From: Pararheinheimera marina
GTDB lineage: Bacteria > Pseudomonadota > Gammaproteobacteria > Enterobacterales > Alteromonadaceae
Reading direction: 5' to 3'
Assembly (NCBI RefSeq): GCF_042654345.1
Contig: NZ_JBHSGB010000005.1
Coordinates: 186,001-250,000, forward strand
Length of the DNA stretch: 64,000 nt
Shown here piece by piece: positions 25,188 to 34,835 of the stretch; within the stretch, counting starts at the first letter, position 1; every line of letters begins with the position of its first letter. Made by a program: the position numbers and the translations under genes. A model generated the notes under the pieces. It had not been told where the DNA came from. It did no database searches and saw only the letters and a list, made by a program, of their open reading frames with translations.

Positions 25188-27473
25188 ATGACTCAACCAT
25201 TATACGTAACCAAAAGAGACGGTCAGCGTGAAGCGCTGGACCTAGACAAAATCCATCGTGTCATCGACTGGGCGGCAGAAGGTTTATCGAACGTCTCAGT
25301 GTCTCAGGTTGAGTTAAGGTCACATATCCAGTTTTACGACGGCATTAAAACCTCGGACATTCACGAAACCATTATTAAAGCGGCTGCTGACCTGATTTCT
25401 AAAGAAACGCCGGATTACCAATACATGGCCGCCCGTCTGGCCATTTTCCATTTACGTAAAAAAGCCTATGGCCAGTTTGAACCACCAAAGCTGTATGACC
25501 ATGTGGTCAAAATGGTGGAATCCAAACGCTACGACGCACACATTCTGGCCGACTACACGCCAGAAGAGCTGGCACAGCTGGATGGTTTTATTCATCATGA
25601 GCGGGATATGGATTTCAGCTATGCGGCAGTCAAGCAGCTGGAAGGCAAATACCTGGTGCAAAACCGCGTCACCGGCGAAATTTACGAAAGCGCCCAGTTT
25701 CTGTATATCCTGGTTGCCGCCTGTTTGTTTGCCAATTACCCGAAAGCGACCCGGCTGGACTTTATCCGCCGTTTCTACGACGCGGTGTCCACCTTTAAGA
25801 TTTCTCTGCCTACGCCCATTATGTCCGGCGTACGCACCCCAACCCGTCAATTCAGCTCTTGTGTACTGATTGAATGTGGTGACAGTCTGGATTCGATTAA
25901 CGCCACCAGTAGCGCCATTGTGAAATACGTGTCTCAGCGCGCTGGTATTGGTATTAACGCCGGTCGTATCCGTGCCTTAGGCAGCCCAATCCGTAACGGC
26001 GAAGCTTTCCACACAGGTTGTATTCCGTTTTACAAGCATTTTCAGACTGCAGTAAAAAGCTGTTCGCAAGGCGGCGTGCGTGGCGGTGCAGCCACCCTGT
26101 TCTACCCACTGTGGCACCTGGAAGTCGAATCTTTACTGGTACTGAAAAACAACCGTGGCGTTGAAGAGAACCGTGTGCGTCACCTGGACTACGGCGTGCA
26201 GTTTAACCGCCTGATGTACACCCGGATGATCAAAGACGACATGATCACCCTGTTCAGCCCATCCGATGTACCAGGCCTGTACGACGCCTTCTTTGAAGAT
26301 CAGGAAAAATTTGAAGCGCTGTATGTGCAATACGAAAACGACAGCAGCATCCGTAAGAAACGCATCAAGGCGCTGGAACTGTTCACGCTCTTTATGCAGG
26401 AGCGCGCCAGCACAGGCCGTATTTACCTGCAGAACGTGGACCACTGCAACACGCACAGCCCGTTCAATCCAAAATACGCACCGGTACGCCAGAGTAACCT
26501 CTGCCTGGAAATTGCCCTGCCGACCAAACCATTGGAAGATGTGAACGATCCAAATGGTGAAATTGCACTTTGTACCCTGTCGGCTTTTAACTTAGGCGCC
26601 ATTTCAAACCTGGATGAGCTGGAAGAATTAGCTGAACTGGCGGTACGTGCGCTGGATAGCCTGCTGGATTACCAGGACTACCCAATTCCGGCCGCTTACC
26701 ACGCCAGCATGGGCCGCCGCACTTTAGGTATTGGTGTGATTAACTACGCCTATTACCTGGCCAAAAACGGTGTGAAGTATTCAGACGGTTCGGCCAATGG
26801 TTTGACTCACCGTACCTTTGAAGCCATTCAGTACTACCTGATGAAAGCGTCGAACAAGCTGGCCCGTGAGTTTGGTGCCTGCCCGAAATTTAATGAAACC
26901 ACCTACGCCGAAGGTATCCTGCCAATCGATACCTACAAAAAGGACCTGGACAAAGTCTGCGCTGAACCACTGCAGTATGACTGGGAACAGCTGCGTAAAG
27001 ACGTGGTGCAATATGGCCTGCGTAACTCCACACTGTCTGCGCTGATGCCGTCGGAGACCTCGTCTCAGATCTCAAATGCCACCAATGGTATTGAACCGCC
27101 ACGTGGTCATATCAGCATCAAAGCCAGTAAAGACGGTATTCTGAAGCAAGTGGTGCCCGAATATGAACGTCTGAAAGACAGCTACGAGCTGCTGTGGGAT
27201 ATGCCAGGCAACGACGGTTACCTGAGCCTGGTGGCTATTATGCAGAAGTTTATCGATCAGACCATTTCTGCCAACACCAACTATGACCCGGGCAAGTTTG
27301 ACGGTGGCAAAGTGCCAATGAAGCTGTTATTAAAAGATTTGCTGACCGCTTATAAACTGGGTGTGAAAACCATGTACTACCACAACACCCGGGACGGCGC
27401 GTCCGATGTGCAGGAAGACTTAAAACCTGCGGTGGAAGACGATGGCTGCGCCGGTGGCGCTTGCAAGATCTAA
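25188..27473 (+). CDS. nrdA: Ribonucleoside-diphosphate reductase class Ia, alpha subunit
   Basis: Catalytic large subunit, 761 residues, that reduces NDPs to dNDPs with a thiyl radical supplied by NrdB. An N-terminal ATP-cone (VTKRDGQREALDLDKIHRVIDWA) provides dATP feedback. Active-site segments include RQFSSCVLIECGD, NLCLEI, LCTLSAFNLGAI and SGPQ-type barrel loops such as LMPSETSSQISNATNGIEPPR. The C-terminal redox pair is in DDGCAGGACKI. I use the ATG at 25188, which aligns with E. coli NrdA. A TTG at 25179, nearer the AAGGA at 25171-25175, would add three residues. It leads nrdB and yfaE. Confidence 0.97.
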   Translation: MTQPLYVTKRDGQREALDLDKIHRVIDWAAEGLSNVSVSQVELRSHIQFYDGIKTSDIHETIIKAAADLISKETPDYQYMAARLAIFHLRKKAYGQFEPPKLYDHVVKMVESKRYDAHILADYTPEELAQLDGFIHHERDMDFSYAAVKQLEGKYLVQNRVTGEIYESAQFLYILVAACLFANYPKATRLDFIRRFYDAVSTFKISLPTPIMSGVRTPTRQFSSCVLIECGDSLDSINATSSAIVKYVSQRAGIGINAGRIRALGSPIRNGEAFHTGCIPFYKHFQTAVKSCSQGGVRGGAATLFYPLWHLEVESLLVLKNNRGVEENRVRHLDYGVQFNRLMYTRMIKDDMITLFSPSDVPGLYDAFFEDQEKFEALYVQYENDSSIRKKRIKALELFTLFMQERASTGRIYLQNVDHCNTHSPFNPKYAPVRQSNLCLEIALPTKPLEDVNDPNGEIALCTLSAFNLGAISNLDELEELAELAVRALDSLLDYQDYPIPAAYHASMGRRTLGIGVINYAYYLAKNGVKYSDGSANGLTHRTFEAIQYYLMKASNKLAREFGACPKFNETTYAEGILPIDTYKKDLDKVCAEPLQYDWEQLRKDVVQYGLRNSTLSALMPSETSSQISNATNGIEPPRGHISIKASKDGILKQVVPEYERLKDSYELLWDMPGNDGYLSLVAIMQKFIDQTISANTNYDPGKFDGGKVPMKLLLKDLLTAYKLGVKTMYYHNTRDGASDVQEDLKPAVEDDGCAGGACKI

Positions 27474-27544
27474 TGTGTAACCGGGGCCTGTACAGGCCCC
27501 GCTGTTGTTTCAGTAGTGGCACGAATAATAAGAGAATCGCGTAA

Positions 27545-28675
27545 ATGACTTACACCACCTTTAACCGGACCAATAACGACCAGTTAAAAGAACCGATGTT
27601 TTTTGGTAACCCTGTCAATGTGTCGCGTTACGACCAGCAAAAGTACGGCATTTTTGAAAAACTGATCGAAAAGCAGCTGAGTTTTTTCTGGCGTCCGGAA
27701 GAAGTGGATGTCAGTAAAGACCGGATCGACTTTCAGCATTTGCCAGAACATGAAAAACATATTTTTATCAGCAACCTGAAATACCAGACCCTGCTGGACT
27801 CTGTGCAAGGCCGTTCACCAAACGTCGCGCTGTTACCTATCGTCTCCTTGCCTGAGCTGGAAACCTGGATTGAAACCTGGGCCTTTAGTGAAACCATCCA
27901 CAGCCGCAGCTACACCCACATTGTGCGCAATATCACCAATGAACCTCACAAGGTGTTTGATGATATTCTGGAAAACGAACGCATTATCGAACGCGCTGAC
28001 GAAGTCACCAAGTACTACGACGATCTGATTGAAGCCATCAATGTGTATCACCTGCATGGTATCGGCACGCACCAGATTGACGGCAAAACCCACAGCGTCA
28101 CCCTGCGCGAGTTAAAGCGTAAGCTTTACCTTTGTGTGATGTCAGTGAACGTGCTGGAAGCCATTCGTTTTTACGTCAGCTTTGCCTGTAGTTTTGCCTT
28201 TGCCGAGCGTGAGCTGATGGAAGGCAACGCCAAAATCATCAAACTGATTGCCCGCGACGAAGCATTACACCTGACCGGCACCCAGCACATGCTGAATATT
28301 ATGGCGGGGGGTGAAGATGACCCTGAAATGGCCGAAGTGGCCAAAGAATGCGAAGAGCAAGCCTATGCCATTTTCCGCCGCGCCGCCGAGCAGGAAAAAC
28401 AGTGGGCTGAATTTTTGTTTAAAGACGGTTCGATGATCGGTTTGAACAAAGACATTTTGTGCCAGTACGTCGAGTACATCACCAATATCCGGATGGCGGC
28501 TATTGGTATGAAACCTGTGTTTCCGACCACCCAAAACCCTATCCCGTGGATCAATGCCTGGTTGGTGTCTGACAACGTTCAGGTGGCACCGCAGGAATCC
28601 GAAATCAGCTCTTATCTGGTAGGCCAGATCGACAACGAAGTCGACAGCTCCGACTTCGGCGATTTCGACCTCTGA
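27545..28675 (+). CDS. nrdB: Ribonucleoside-diphosphate reductase class Ia, beta subunit
   Basis: Radical-generating small subunit, 376 residues, with a ferritin-like helical core. The di-iron and radical motif SETIHSRSYTHIVRNI supplies E116, H119 and the radical Tyr123. Further iron ligands are in ELMEGNAKIIKLIARDEALHLTGTQH. The C-terminal tail (EVDSSDFGDFDL) is the segment that docks on NrdA. The 71-base gap after nrdA and the one-base gap before yfaE indicate an operon. Confidence 0.97.
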   Translation: MTYTTFNRTNNDQLKEPMFFGNPVNVSRYDQQKYGIFEKLIEKQLSFFWRPEEVDVSKDRIDFQHLPEHEKHIFISNLKYQTLLDSVQGRSPNVALLPIVSLPELETWIETWAFSETIHSRSYTHIVRNITNEPHKVFDDILENERIIERADEVTKYYDDLIEAINVYHLHGIGTHQIDGKTHSVTLRELKRKLYLCVMSVNVLEAIRFYVSFACSFAFAERELMEGNAKIIKLIARDEALHLTGTQHMLNIMAGGEDDPEMAEVAKECEEQAYAIFRRAAEQEKQWAEFLFKDGSMIGLNKDILCQYVEYITNIRMAAIGMKPVFPTTQNPIPWINAWLVSDNVQVAPQESEISSYLVGQIDNEVDSSDFGDFDL

Positions 28676-28676
28676 T

Positions 28677-28931
28677 ATGCCCAAGGTACTGGTGAATGGC
28701 CAGCTCTGTGTTGTATTCAGCGCGGAGCAAGGCAGCCTGCTCGACGCATTAGAAGCCGGTCAGCAGCAGGTCAATTACCAGTGCCGCGAAGGCTACTGTG
28801 GTGCTTGCCGCTGTAAATTGCTCAGCGGTAGCGTCAGCTACCTGAATGAACCTCTCGCTTTCGTCCGCAAAGGCGAATTCCTGCCGTGCTGCAGCATCCC
28901 TGTGACCGATATTGAAATAGAAGTACCTTAA
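28677..28931 (+). CDS. yfaE: [2Fe-2S] ferredoxin for NrdB maturation
   Basis: An 84-residue plant-type ferredoxin. The cluster ligands follow C-x4-C-x2-C (C36, C41, C44 in QCREGYCGACRC) with the fourth in LPCCSIP (C72). Small ferredoxins of this kind placed after nrdB deliver electrons to assemble or regenerate the diferric-tyrosyl cofactor of NrdB. Its ATG begins one base after the nrdB stop, so translation is coupled. The length matches E. coli YfaE. Confidence 0.93.
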   Translation: MPKVLVNGQLCVVFSAEQGSLLDALEAGQQQVNYQCREGYCGACRCKLLSGSVSYLNEPLAFVRKGEFLPCCSIPVTDIEIEVP

Positions 28932-29024
28932 ACCTCGCCTATCAGCTTTTTGTTAAGAACCATCAAAAAAGTCAAAAAATTTATTGATGATTTATTGACC
29001 ATTTCCATTTCTACAAATACGCTC

Positions 29025-29038
29025 TGTAAGCGCTTTCA
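29025..29038 (+). promoter_or_regulatory. LacI-family operator upstream of the laminarinase gene
   Basis: TGTAAGCGCTTTCA is a near-palindrome with the central AAGCGCTT typical of LacI/GalR-family operators, 70 bases before the GH16 start codon. Sites of this form control sugar-catabolic genes in Alteromonadales. The cognate repressor is not in this window. Confidence 0.72.
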
Positions 29039-29107
29039 AATGACGCAGGCAGTTTCACTCATCCGGGGTAACTGACCATATAACGAAATAACAACAGGGC
29101 AAGAATT

Positions 29108-31759
29108 ATGAATAGACGGACCATTTTGGTTGATGCGTTCTGCATCAGCCTATTGTCGCTTGGTATCTTTGGGTGTGGCGGCGGCGCCGAAACCCAGACA
29201 ATACCTGACAAAGTAGACCCAACAGAACCCGTATCTTCCTGGACTTTAGTCTGGAGTGACGAATTTAGTGGCAGTGCTATTGATGCCAATAAATGGAACT
29301 TCGAGGTCAATTGTGCCGGCGGCGGCAATAACGAAAAACAGTGCTACACCGCAGAAAAAGAAAACGCTTTCATCAGCGATGGCATGTTAAATATTGTTGC
29401 TAAACCTGCAGCAACCGGGGCGGAAAAACCTTATACCTCAGCCCGACTGACCACCAAAAATAAAGCAGATTTCAAATACGGCCGCTTTGAAATGCGCGCC
29501 AAACTGCCATTCGGTCAGGGCTCCTGGCCAGCCTTCTGGATGATGCCTGCCGATTCTGTTTACGGCGATTGGCCACGTTCAGGTGAAATTGACATTATGG
29601 AAGCCGTCAACCTGAAGGTGACCGACAGCACAGGCCAGGCCGAGGCCAATGTGCATGGCACTCTGCACTATGGCAAACCCTGGCCAGCGAACCAAAGCTC
29701 CGGCAAAAACTATGCGCTGCCCAATGGCGCCAGTCCGGCCGATGACTTTCACAATTACGCGCTGGAATGGCAACAAGGTGAGCTGCGCTGGTACGTAGAC
29801 AACTATCTGTTTGCCACCCAGCGTCAGTCCGAGGTGCGCTTCAACAGCAAAGGCCAGGCGGTTGGGCTGAAACACAAAGGCTGGTTCACTGAGTACTTTG
29901 ATCAAACCGACGGCACCCTGAAGACGTTCTGGAGCAGCGCGCCTTTTGATCAGGATTTTTTCCTGATCCTGAACCTGGCGGTTGGTGGCAACTGGCCGGA
30001 AAACGTCAACAACAAAGGCATAGACGCCAGCGCCTTTACCAATGGCCAAAAATTTATTGTCGATTATGTCCGGGTTTACCAATGTGCAGCCAATCCGGAT
30101 ACAGGCAAAGGCTGTGAAACCATCAGGCCGGGGTACGATAAACCGGAAGACGGCCTGGTTGAAGGCAAAGCCCCGGTTCCAGTGCCTCCTTCGGATGGTG
30201 TGGCGAGAAACCTGACCATTTTTGATGGTACGCCAAATCCAAACTGGGCGGCCTGGGATTGTTGTGGTGGTACTACCCCATCCGTTGTCACCGACACGCA
30301 ACAAGGCCAAGTGATGGAATTCAGTGTTGCCGCAGCACCTACCGTGAATGGCTTTACCACCAGAGCAGAATTTATTACCGACCCGGCCGGTGTGCCCTCG
30401 CCTTTTGATGCCTCTCCATTACTGGAAACCGGCAGTTTAAGTTTTATGATGCAAATGGTGTCGGCCCCTAACAATCAGGCTGCGGCCTGGAAACTCAAAG
30501 TAGAAAGCAATAATGCCGCAAGTGCTGTGGAGCTGGATTTATCCGCCAGCAGCGAAGGCATGGCTCCGGCGACCGGCGTCTGGCAACGCTACACTTTTCC
30601 GCTCAAACAGCTGGCAGCCGCTGGGCTGGACTTATCTGCCATCGACGTGGTGATGATTTTCCCGGCATGGGGCAGTGGTGAAGGTGCAGTCTATCGCATC
30701 GACGATCTGACTATTGCAGGCCCTGCCACCACCAAACCTAAGCTGGTGCTGTTTACCGATCAGGAAAACCCGGATTGGCCAATGTGGGATTGCTGTGGTG
30801 GCTCAGATCCAACCGAACAAATGGACGACAACAGCCACGGCATGACCGCCGAGTTTCGCATTGGTACCACACCGACCGTGATGGGTTTCATCACCCGTTC
30901 GGCCAACGGCGGTTCAGACAAACCTTTTGACGCCACCGCATTACTGGACGGCGGCATGCTGCGCTTTGAGATGAAAGTGGTGAATGCGCCTTCAACAGCC
31001 GGGGCTGCCTGGATAGTGAAACTTGAATCGAACAACGCAGCTGAAGCCGTGGATTTTAATTTAAGCGAAAGTACCGAAGGTCAGGCACCTGTCACAGGCC
31101 AGTGGCAAACCTACAGCTTTCCCGTGGCCAAACTGGCCGAAAAAGGCCTGGACATCAGTGCCATTGACGTGGTGATGATTTTCCCTGCCTGGGGTGCAGG
31201 CGAAGGTGCGGTCTACCGGGTCGATAACGCCCAAATTTACGACCCGACGGCTGACGCAGAACCAGGCCTGACGTTATTCGCCGATCAGGTCGCCGAGCAA
31301 TGGAGCATCTGGGATTGTTGTGGCGGCTCAACCCCGACAGTCGAGCAAGACGACACTGACCATGGAGCCACAGCGCAATTTATCATCGGCGCCGCACCAA
31401 CAGTCATGGGTCTGTTGGCGGATGACGATGTGTATTACGACGCCAGCGCCCTGCTCTCTGGCGGTATGGTCAGTTTCGATATGAAAGTGATCTCAATGCC
31501 GAATGATTCCTCGGCCCAGTGGCTGTTCAAAATTGAAGGATTTGATGCCGCTTCGGCTGTTGAGCTCAAACTCAGTGACAGCCTGGAAGGCAAAAACCCG
31601 ACACCTGGTCAGTGGCAGACTTACAGCTACCGGCTACAGGATTTAGCAGACAAGGGCCTCGACGTCAGTGCGATAGACGTGCTGATGGTTTTTCCGGCCT
31701 GGGGCGCTGGCAATGGTGCCGTGTATCGCCTCGACAACGTCAAAATAAGCCAACAATAA
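29108..31759 (+). CDS. GH16 beta-glucanase (laminarinase-like) lipoprotein with three C-terminal repeats
   Basis: A secreted, lipid-anchored glycoside hydrolase of 883 residues. The signal peptide ends in a lipobox (GIFGC, lipid Cys at about 23). The GH16 domain spans about 45-325; the active-site motif EIDIME places the nucleophile at E160, D162, and the acid/base at E165, in the form typical of beta-1,3-glucanases. Three homologous units of about 165-170 residues follow from about 370, 545 and 719, each with WDCCGG (W383, W560, W735) and ending in a VMIFPAWG-x(4)-AVYR strand. They look like beta-sandwich carbohydrate-binding modules, perhaps related to the ExoP C-terminal type. It shares its direction with the TonB receptor. 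Confidence 0.88.
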   Translation: MNRRTILVDAFCISLLSLGIFGCGGGAETQTIPDKVDPTEPVSSWTLVWSDEFSGSAIDANKWNFEVNCAGGGNNEKQCYTAEKENAFISDGMLNIVAKPAATGAEKPYTSARLTTKNKADFKYGRFEMRAKLPFGQGSWPAFWMMPADSVYGDWPRSGEIDIMEAVNLKVTDSTGQAEANVHGTLHYGKPWPANQSSGKNYALPNGASPADDFHNYALEWQQGELRWYVDNYLFATQRQSEVRFNSKGQAVGLKHKGWFTEYFDQTDGTLKTFWSSAPFDQDFFLILNLAVGGNWPENVNNKGIDASAFTNGQKFIVDYVRVYQCAANPDTGKGCETIRPGYDKPEDGLVEGKAPVPVPPSDGVARNLTIFDGTPNPNWAAWDCCGGTTPSVVTDTQQGQVMEFSVAAAPTVNGFTTRAEFITDPAGVPSPFDASPLLETGSLSFMMQMVSAPNNQAAAWKLKVESNNAASAVELDLSASSEGMAPATGVWQRYTFPLKQLAAAGLDLSAIDVVMIFPAWGSGEGAVYRIDDLTIAGPATTKPKLVLFTDQENPDWPMWDCCGGSDPTEQMDDNSHGMTAEFRIGTTPTVMGFITRSANGGSDKPFDATALLDGGMLRFEMKVVNAPSTAGAAWIVKLESNNAAEAVDFNLSESTEGQAPVTGQWQTYSFPVAKLAEKGLDISAIDVVMIFPAWGAGEGAVYRVDNAQIYDPTADAEPGLTLFADQVAEQWSIWDCCGGSTPTVEQDDTDHGATAQFIIGAAPTVMGLLADDDVYYDASALLSGGMVSFDMKVISMPNDSSAQWLFKIEGFDAASAVELKLSDSLEGKNPTPGQWQTYSYRLQDLADKGLDVSAIDVLMVFPAWGAGNGAVYRLDNVKISQQ

Positions 31760-31829
31760 CAATGAATAACATCCGCACAGAGGCGCTGAAGCGACGCGTC
31801 TTTGCTGCGAACAAGCAACAGGTTTAATT

Positions 31830-34778
31830 ATGAAAATCAAACAATTTACGTTGAGCCAGACGGCAGTTGCTGTCGCCATGGTCCTGGCAACGGCGCCTCT
31901 CCCCGCAGTACATGCCCAAGAGCAAGCGACGGTAGAATCGAAAGAAAAAAATGTTGAAGTGATTCAGATCAAAGGGATCCGTGGCAGCCTGATCCGCTCC
32001 ATGGATATGAAACGGGAATCCAATGGCGTGGTGGATGCAATTTCGGCCGAAGAAATGGGTAAATTCCCGGACACTAACCTGGCCGAATCCTTACAGCGGA
32101 TCACCGGTGTCTCGGTCAGCCGATCCAATGGCGAAGGCAGTCAAATTACCGTGCGTGGATTCGGACCGGATTTTAACCTTATTACATTAAACGGCCGCCA
32201 GATGCCGGGTACCGGCTATACCCGCTCCTTTAACCTGGAGAACCTGTCGTCCGAAGGGGTTAGCGCGCTGGAGATCCAAAAAACCGCCCGGGCGGAGAAC
32301 CCTAGCGGTGGCTTAGGAGCGACAGTCAACATCGTTACCACTAAACCGCTGTCCAATCCGGGCCAGCACGGTTCAGTGTCTGCCAAAGGATTGTATGACA
32401 GCTCCAATGTCGCCGGCGAAGACGTCACGCCAGAGTTTGCAGCTGTATACAGCAACACCTTTGACGATGAGCGCTACGGCATCGCGTTTTCGTTCTCCCA
32501 TCAACAACGCGATTTTCAAAAGCAACAAGCCAATATCCAGGGCTGGCAGGCTAATGTGGCCCTACCCGACCTGGACCCTGAGTTTGTGGTCGACCGCAGA
32601 GCCACAGGCGCAGATGGCGAGAAGCTGGGGAATTACTATTTCCCTAAAGATATGAACTACGGCATTGAAGATATTGAACGTGAGCGTACCAATGGCCAGC
32701 TGACCCTGCAGTTTGCTCCCACCGACAATTTTGTCGCGACGCTGGATTACACTGCCAGCAATGCAGTGACTGGCGTCGAAAGTATTGGCTGGGGCGTCTG
32801 GAACGAATTTGGTGGCAATATCAATGCCTATGAGCTGGATGAAAACGGCACGGCTGTGTATGCCGACATAGGCGGTAATGACGGCTCCTTCACGGCCAAC
32901 CGTGGCACCACAGAAATTAAAGCCGAATCTGTTGGGGTGAACTTTAACTGGACTGCCAATGCCGACTGGCAGTTTGAGCTGGACTACCACGATTCCAACA
33001 ACAAAGCCGACAATGGAGCCGACAAAGGCCTGGGCAGTCAGGGCCAAATCATTTTAGGTTCCGATCAGCTGATCACTAAATACTACGATTACCGCACCGG
33101 CGATGTACCGCAAGCCTGGATCCTGTGGAAAAACGGCACCAATGAACTGGCAGCAGGAGAAATTGACTCCAACTTCAGTCAGTTTACCCATTCTCCCGGC
33201 GAAACCAGCATTGAACAGCTGCAGCTGAACGGGCAATGGACCAACAATGATTTCCAAATCCCATTGGTGAATGTCAAATTCGGCGCCGCCCGCACTGAAC
33301 AAACCATGGGAGGCCATTCAGGCTGGAGTGGACTGCGTGGTGGACCTGGCTTTAACCCGGCTTACCCACAAATTTTTCCGGATCAGATGTTTATCCGGCA
33401 TAGCACGGACGGCTTCCTTGATAGCTTTAACATGGGCAGCCTCAATCCGCATTACTACTACAGCTACGACTTTGACGAAGCACTGGCACGTCAACTGGCC
33501 TTTCTGACCGAAGATGTGATGGGCGCTGACGTTTATTCCATCGATCCTTATTTCGACGGCATTGACAGCGAAAGTTATGTCGAAGAAGTGACCAATAGCC
33601 TGTTCCTGCAATCGCAGTGGGATACCGAAGTTGCCGCCATTCCGCTGCAATTTAACATTGGCGTGCGTTACGAAGAAACCGACGTCACCAGTACAGTGCG
33701 TCAACGGGTAGAAACTCAGGTCAACTGGGAAAGCCCTTCGGAGTGGATCACCCAGTACGAGCAAGGTGGCACAGACAACTTCCTGGAGCAACAAGGCAAA
33801 CATGATGTCTTGCTGCCGATGTTTGATTTGAAAGCAGATCTGACCGACGAGCTGGTGGCACGTTTTTCCTGGGGCAAAACCATTTCCAGAGCGCCACTGG
33901 GCTTTTTAGCAGGCGGGCGTTCCTTGAGTGGCAGTCCGAAACCGGGCTCTCGTAGCGGCAGCCAGGGCAATACCAACCTGCTGCCGTTTGAATCCACCAA
34001 CCTGGATTTCACGCTGGAATACTACTATGCCGAAGGCAGTTATGCCGCCATCGGCTATTTCCGCAAAGACGTCGACAACTTTATTCAAACCACCATTACA
34101 GAAACCACCATCGAAGGCTTGCACGACATTCTGAATGGCCCACGCTACCAGCAGGCAGTGCGGGACATTGAGGCGCGTGGCGAACAGGCCACCAGTACCG
34201 CCATCTTTGAACAGATGTTGGCCAATGGCAACGGCAATGCGGACGGCAAAATAGAACCCGATGCGGCCGATCCATTGATAGTCTGGCAAATCAGTCAGCC
34301 AGCCAATACCGATGCAAAGTCGGTCGACGGTTTTGAAGTGGCAGTGCAACACTTGTTTGGCGAGTCTGGCTTTGGCTTTGGCGCCAATGCCACCTTTGTC
34401 GATGGCGATGTGAAATTTGACGTCAACAGCCTGCAACAACAGGCTCCACTCACCGGCTTAAGCGATTCAGCCAACGCTCAACTGTTCTACGAGCGTGACG
34501 GCTTATCGGTCAAATTAACCTACGCCTGGCGGGATGAATACCTGATTGGTGTGGGTCAGTCACAAGGCTCCGCCGATGCGCCGCCGCAATTTGCCGAAAA
34601 TTATGGCCAGTGGGACTTCAGCGTCAATTATGAGCTGACGGATGAACTGACCGTTTTTGCCGAAGGCATCAACCTGACGGATGAAACGGAACGCGGTTAT
34701 GGCCGCTTTAAAGAACAGTTCCTGTTTGCCCGTCAATACGGTCCCAGGTACACATTAGGCGCTCGCTACCGCTTCTGA
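31830..34778 (+). CDS. TonB-dependent receptor, carbohydrate type
   Basis: An outer-membrane transporter of 982 residues with signal peptide to about 29 (VHAQ). The plug domain contains SNGVVDAISAEEMGKFPDTNLAESLQ-type sequence and RGFGPDFNLITLNGRQMP. A large beta-barrel ends in YTLGARYRF with the terminal aromatic. This pattern belongs to the TonB-Xanth-Caul class of receptors used for oligosaccharides. Sitting 70 bases after the GH16 enzyme, it most likely imports the glucan fragments that enzyme releases, powered by TonB-ExbBD encoded elsewhere. The substrate is inferred from that neighbour. Confidence 0.92.
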   Translation: MKIKQFTLSQTAVAVAMVLATAPLPAVHAQEQATVESKEKNVEVIQIKGIRGSLIRSMDMKRESNGVVDAISAEEMGKFPDTNLAESLQRITGVSVSRSNGEGSQITVRGFGPDFNLITLNGRQMPGTGYTRSFNLENLSSEGVSALEIQKTARAENPSGGLGATVNIVTTKPLSNPGQHGSVSAKGLYDSSNVAGEDVTPEFAAVYSNTFDDERYGIAFSFSHQQRDFQKQQANIQGWQANVALPDLDPEFVVDRRATGADGEKLGNYYFPKDMNYGIEDIERERTNGQLTLQFAPTDNFVATLDYTASNAVTGVESIGWGVWNEFGGNINAYELDENGTAVYADIGGNDGSFTANRGTTEIKAESVGVNFNWTANADWQFELDYHDSNNKADNGADKGLGSQGQIILGSDQLITKYYDYRTGDVPQAWILWKNGTNELAAGEIDSNFSQFTHSPGETSIEQLQLNGQWTNNDFQIPLVNVKFGAARTEQTMGGHSGWSGLRGGPGFNPAYPQIFPDQMFIRHSTDGFLDSFNMGSLNPHYYYSYDFDEALARQLAFLTEDVMGADVYSIDPYFDGIDSESYVEEVTNSLFLQSQWDTEVAAIPLQFNIGVRYEETDVTSTVRQRVETQVNWESPSEWITQYEQGGTDNFLEQQGKHDVLLPMFDLKADLTDELVARFSWGKTISRAPLGFLAGGRSLSGSPKPGSRSGSQGNTNLLPFESTNLDFTLEYYYAEGSYAAIGYFRKDVDNFIQTTITETTIEGLHDILNGPRYQQAVRDIEARGEQATSTAIFEQMLANGNGNADGKIEPDAADPLIVWQISQPANTDAKSVDGFEVAVQHLFGESGFGFGANATFVDGDVKFDVNSLQQQAPLTGLSDSANAQLFYERDGLSVKLTYAWRDEYLIGVGQSQGSADAPPQFAENYGQWDFSVNYELTDELTVFAEGINLTDETERGYGRFKEQFLFARQYGPRYTLGARYRF

Positions 34779-34791
34779 ACGCTCGTTTAAG

Positions 34792-34830
34792 CGATAGAAT
34801 AAAGCCCCATTTCGGGGCTTTATTCTATCG
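34792..34830. terminator. Bidirectional terminator, 17-bp stem
   Basis: CGATAGAATAAAGCCCC (34792-34808) pairs perfectly with GGGGCTTTATTCTATCG (34814-34830) across a five-base loop. It separates the convergent TonB receptor and yceI genes. The T-rich arm sequences provide tails on both strands. Confidence 0.85.
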
Positions 34831-34835
34831 TGCTC

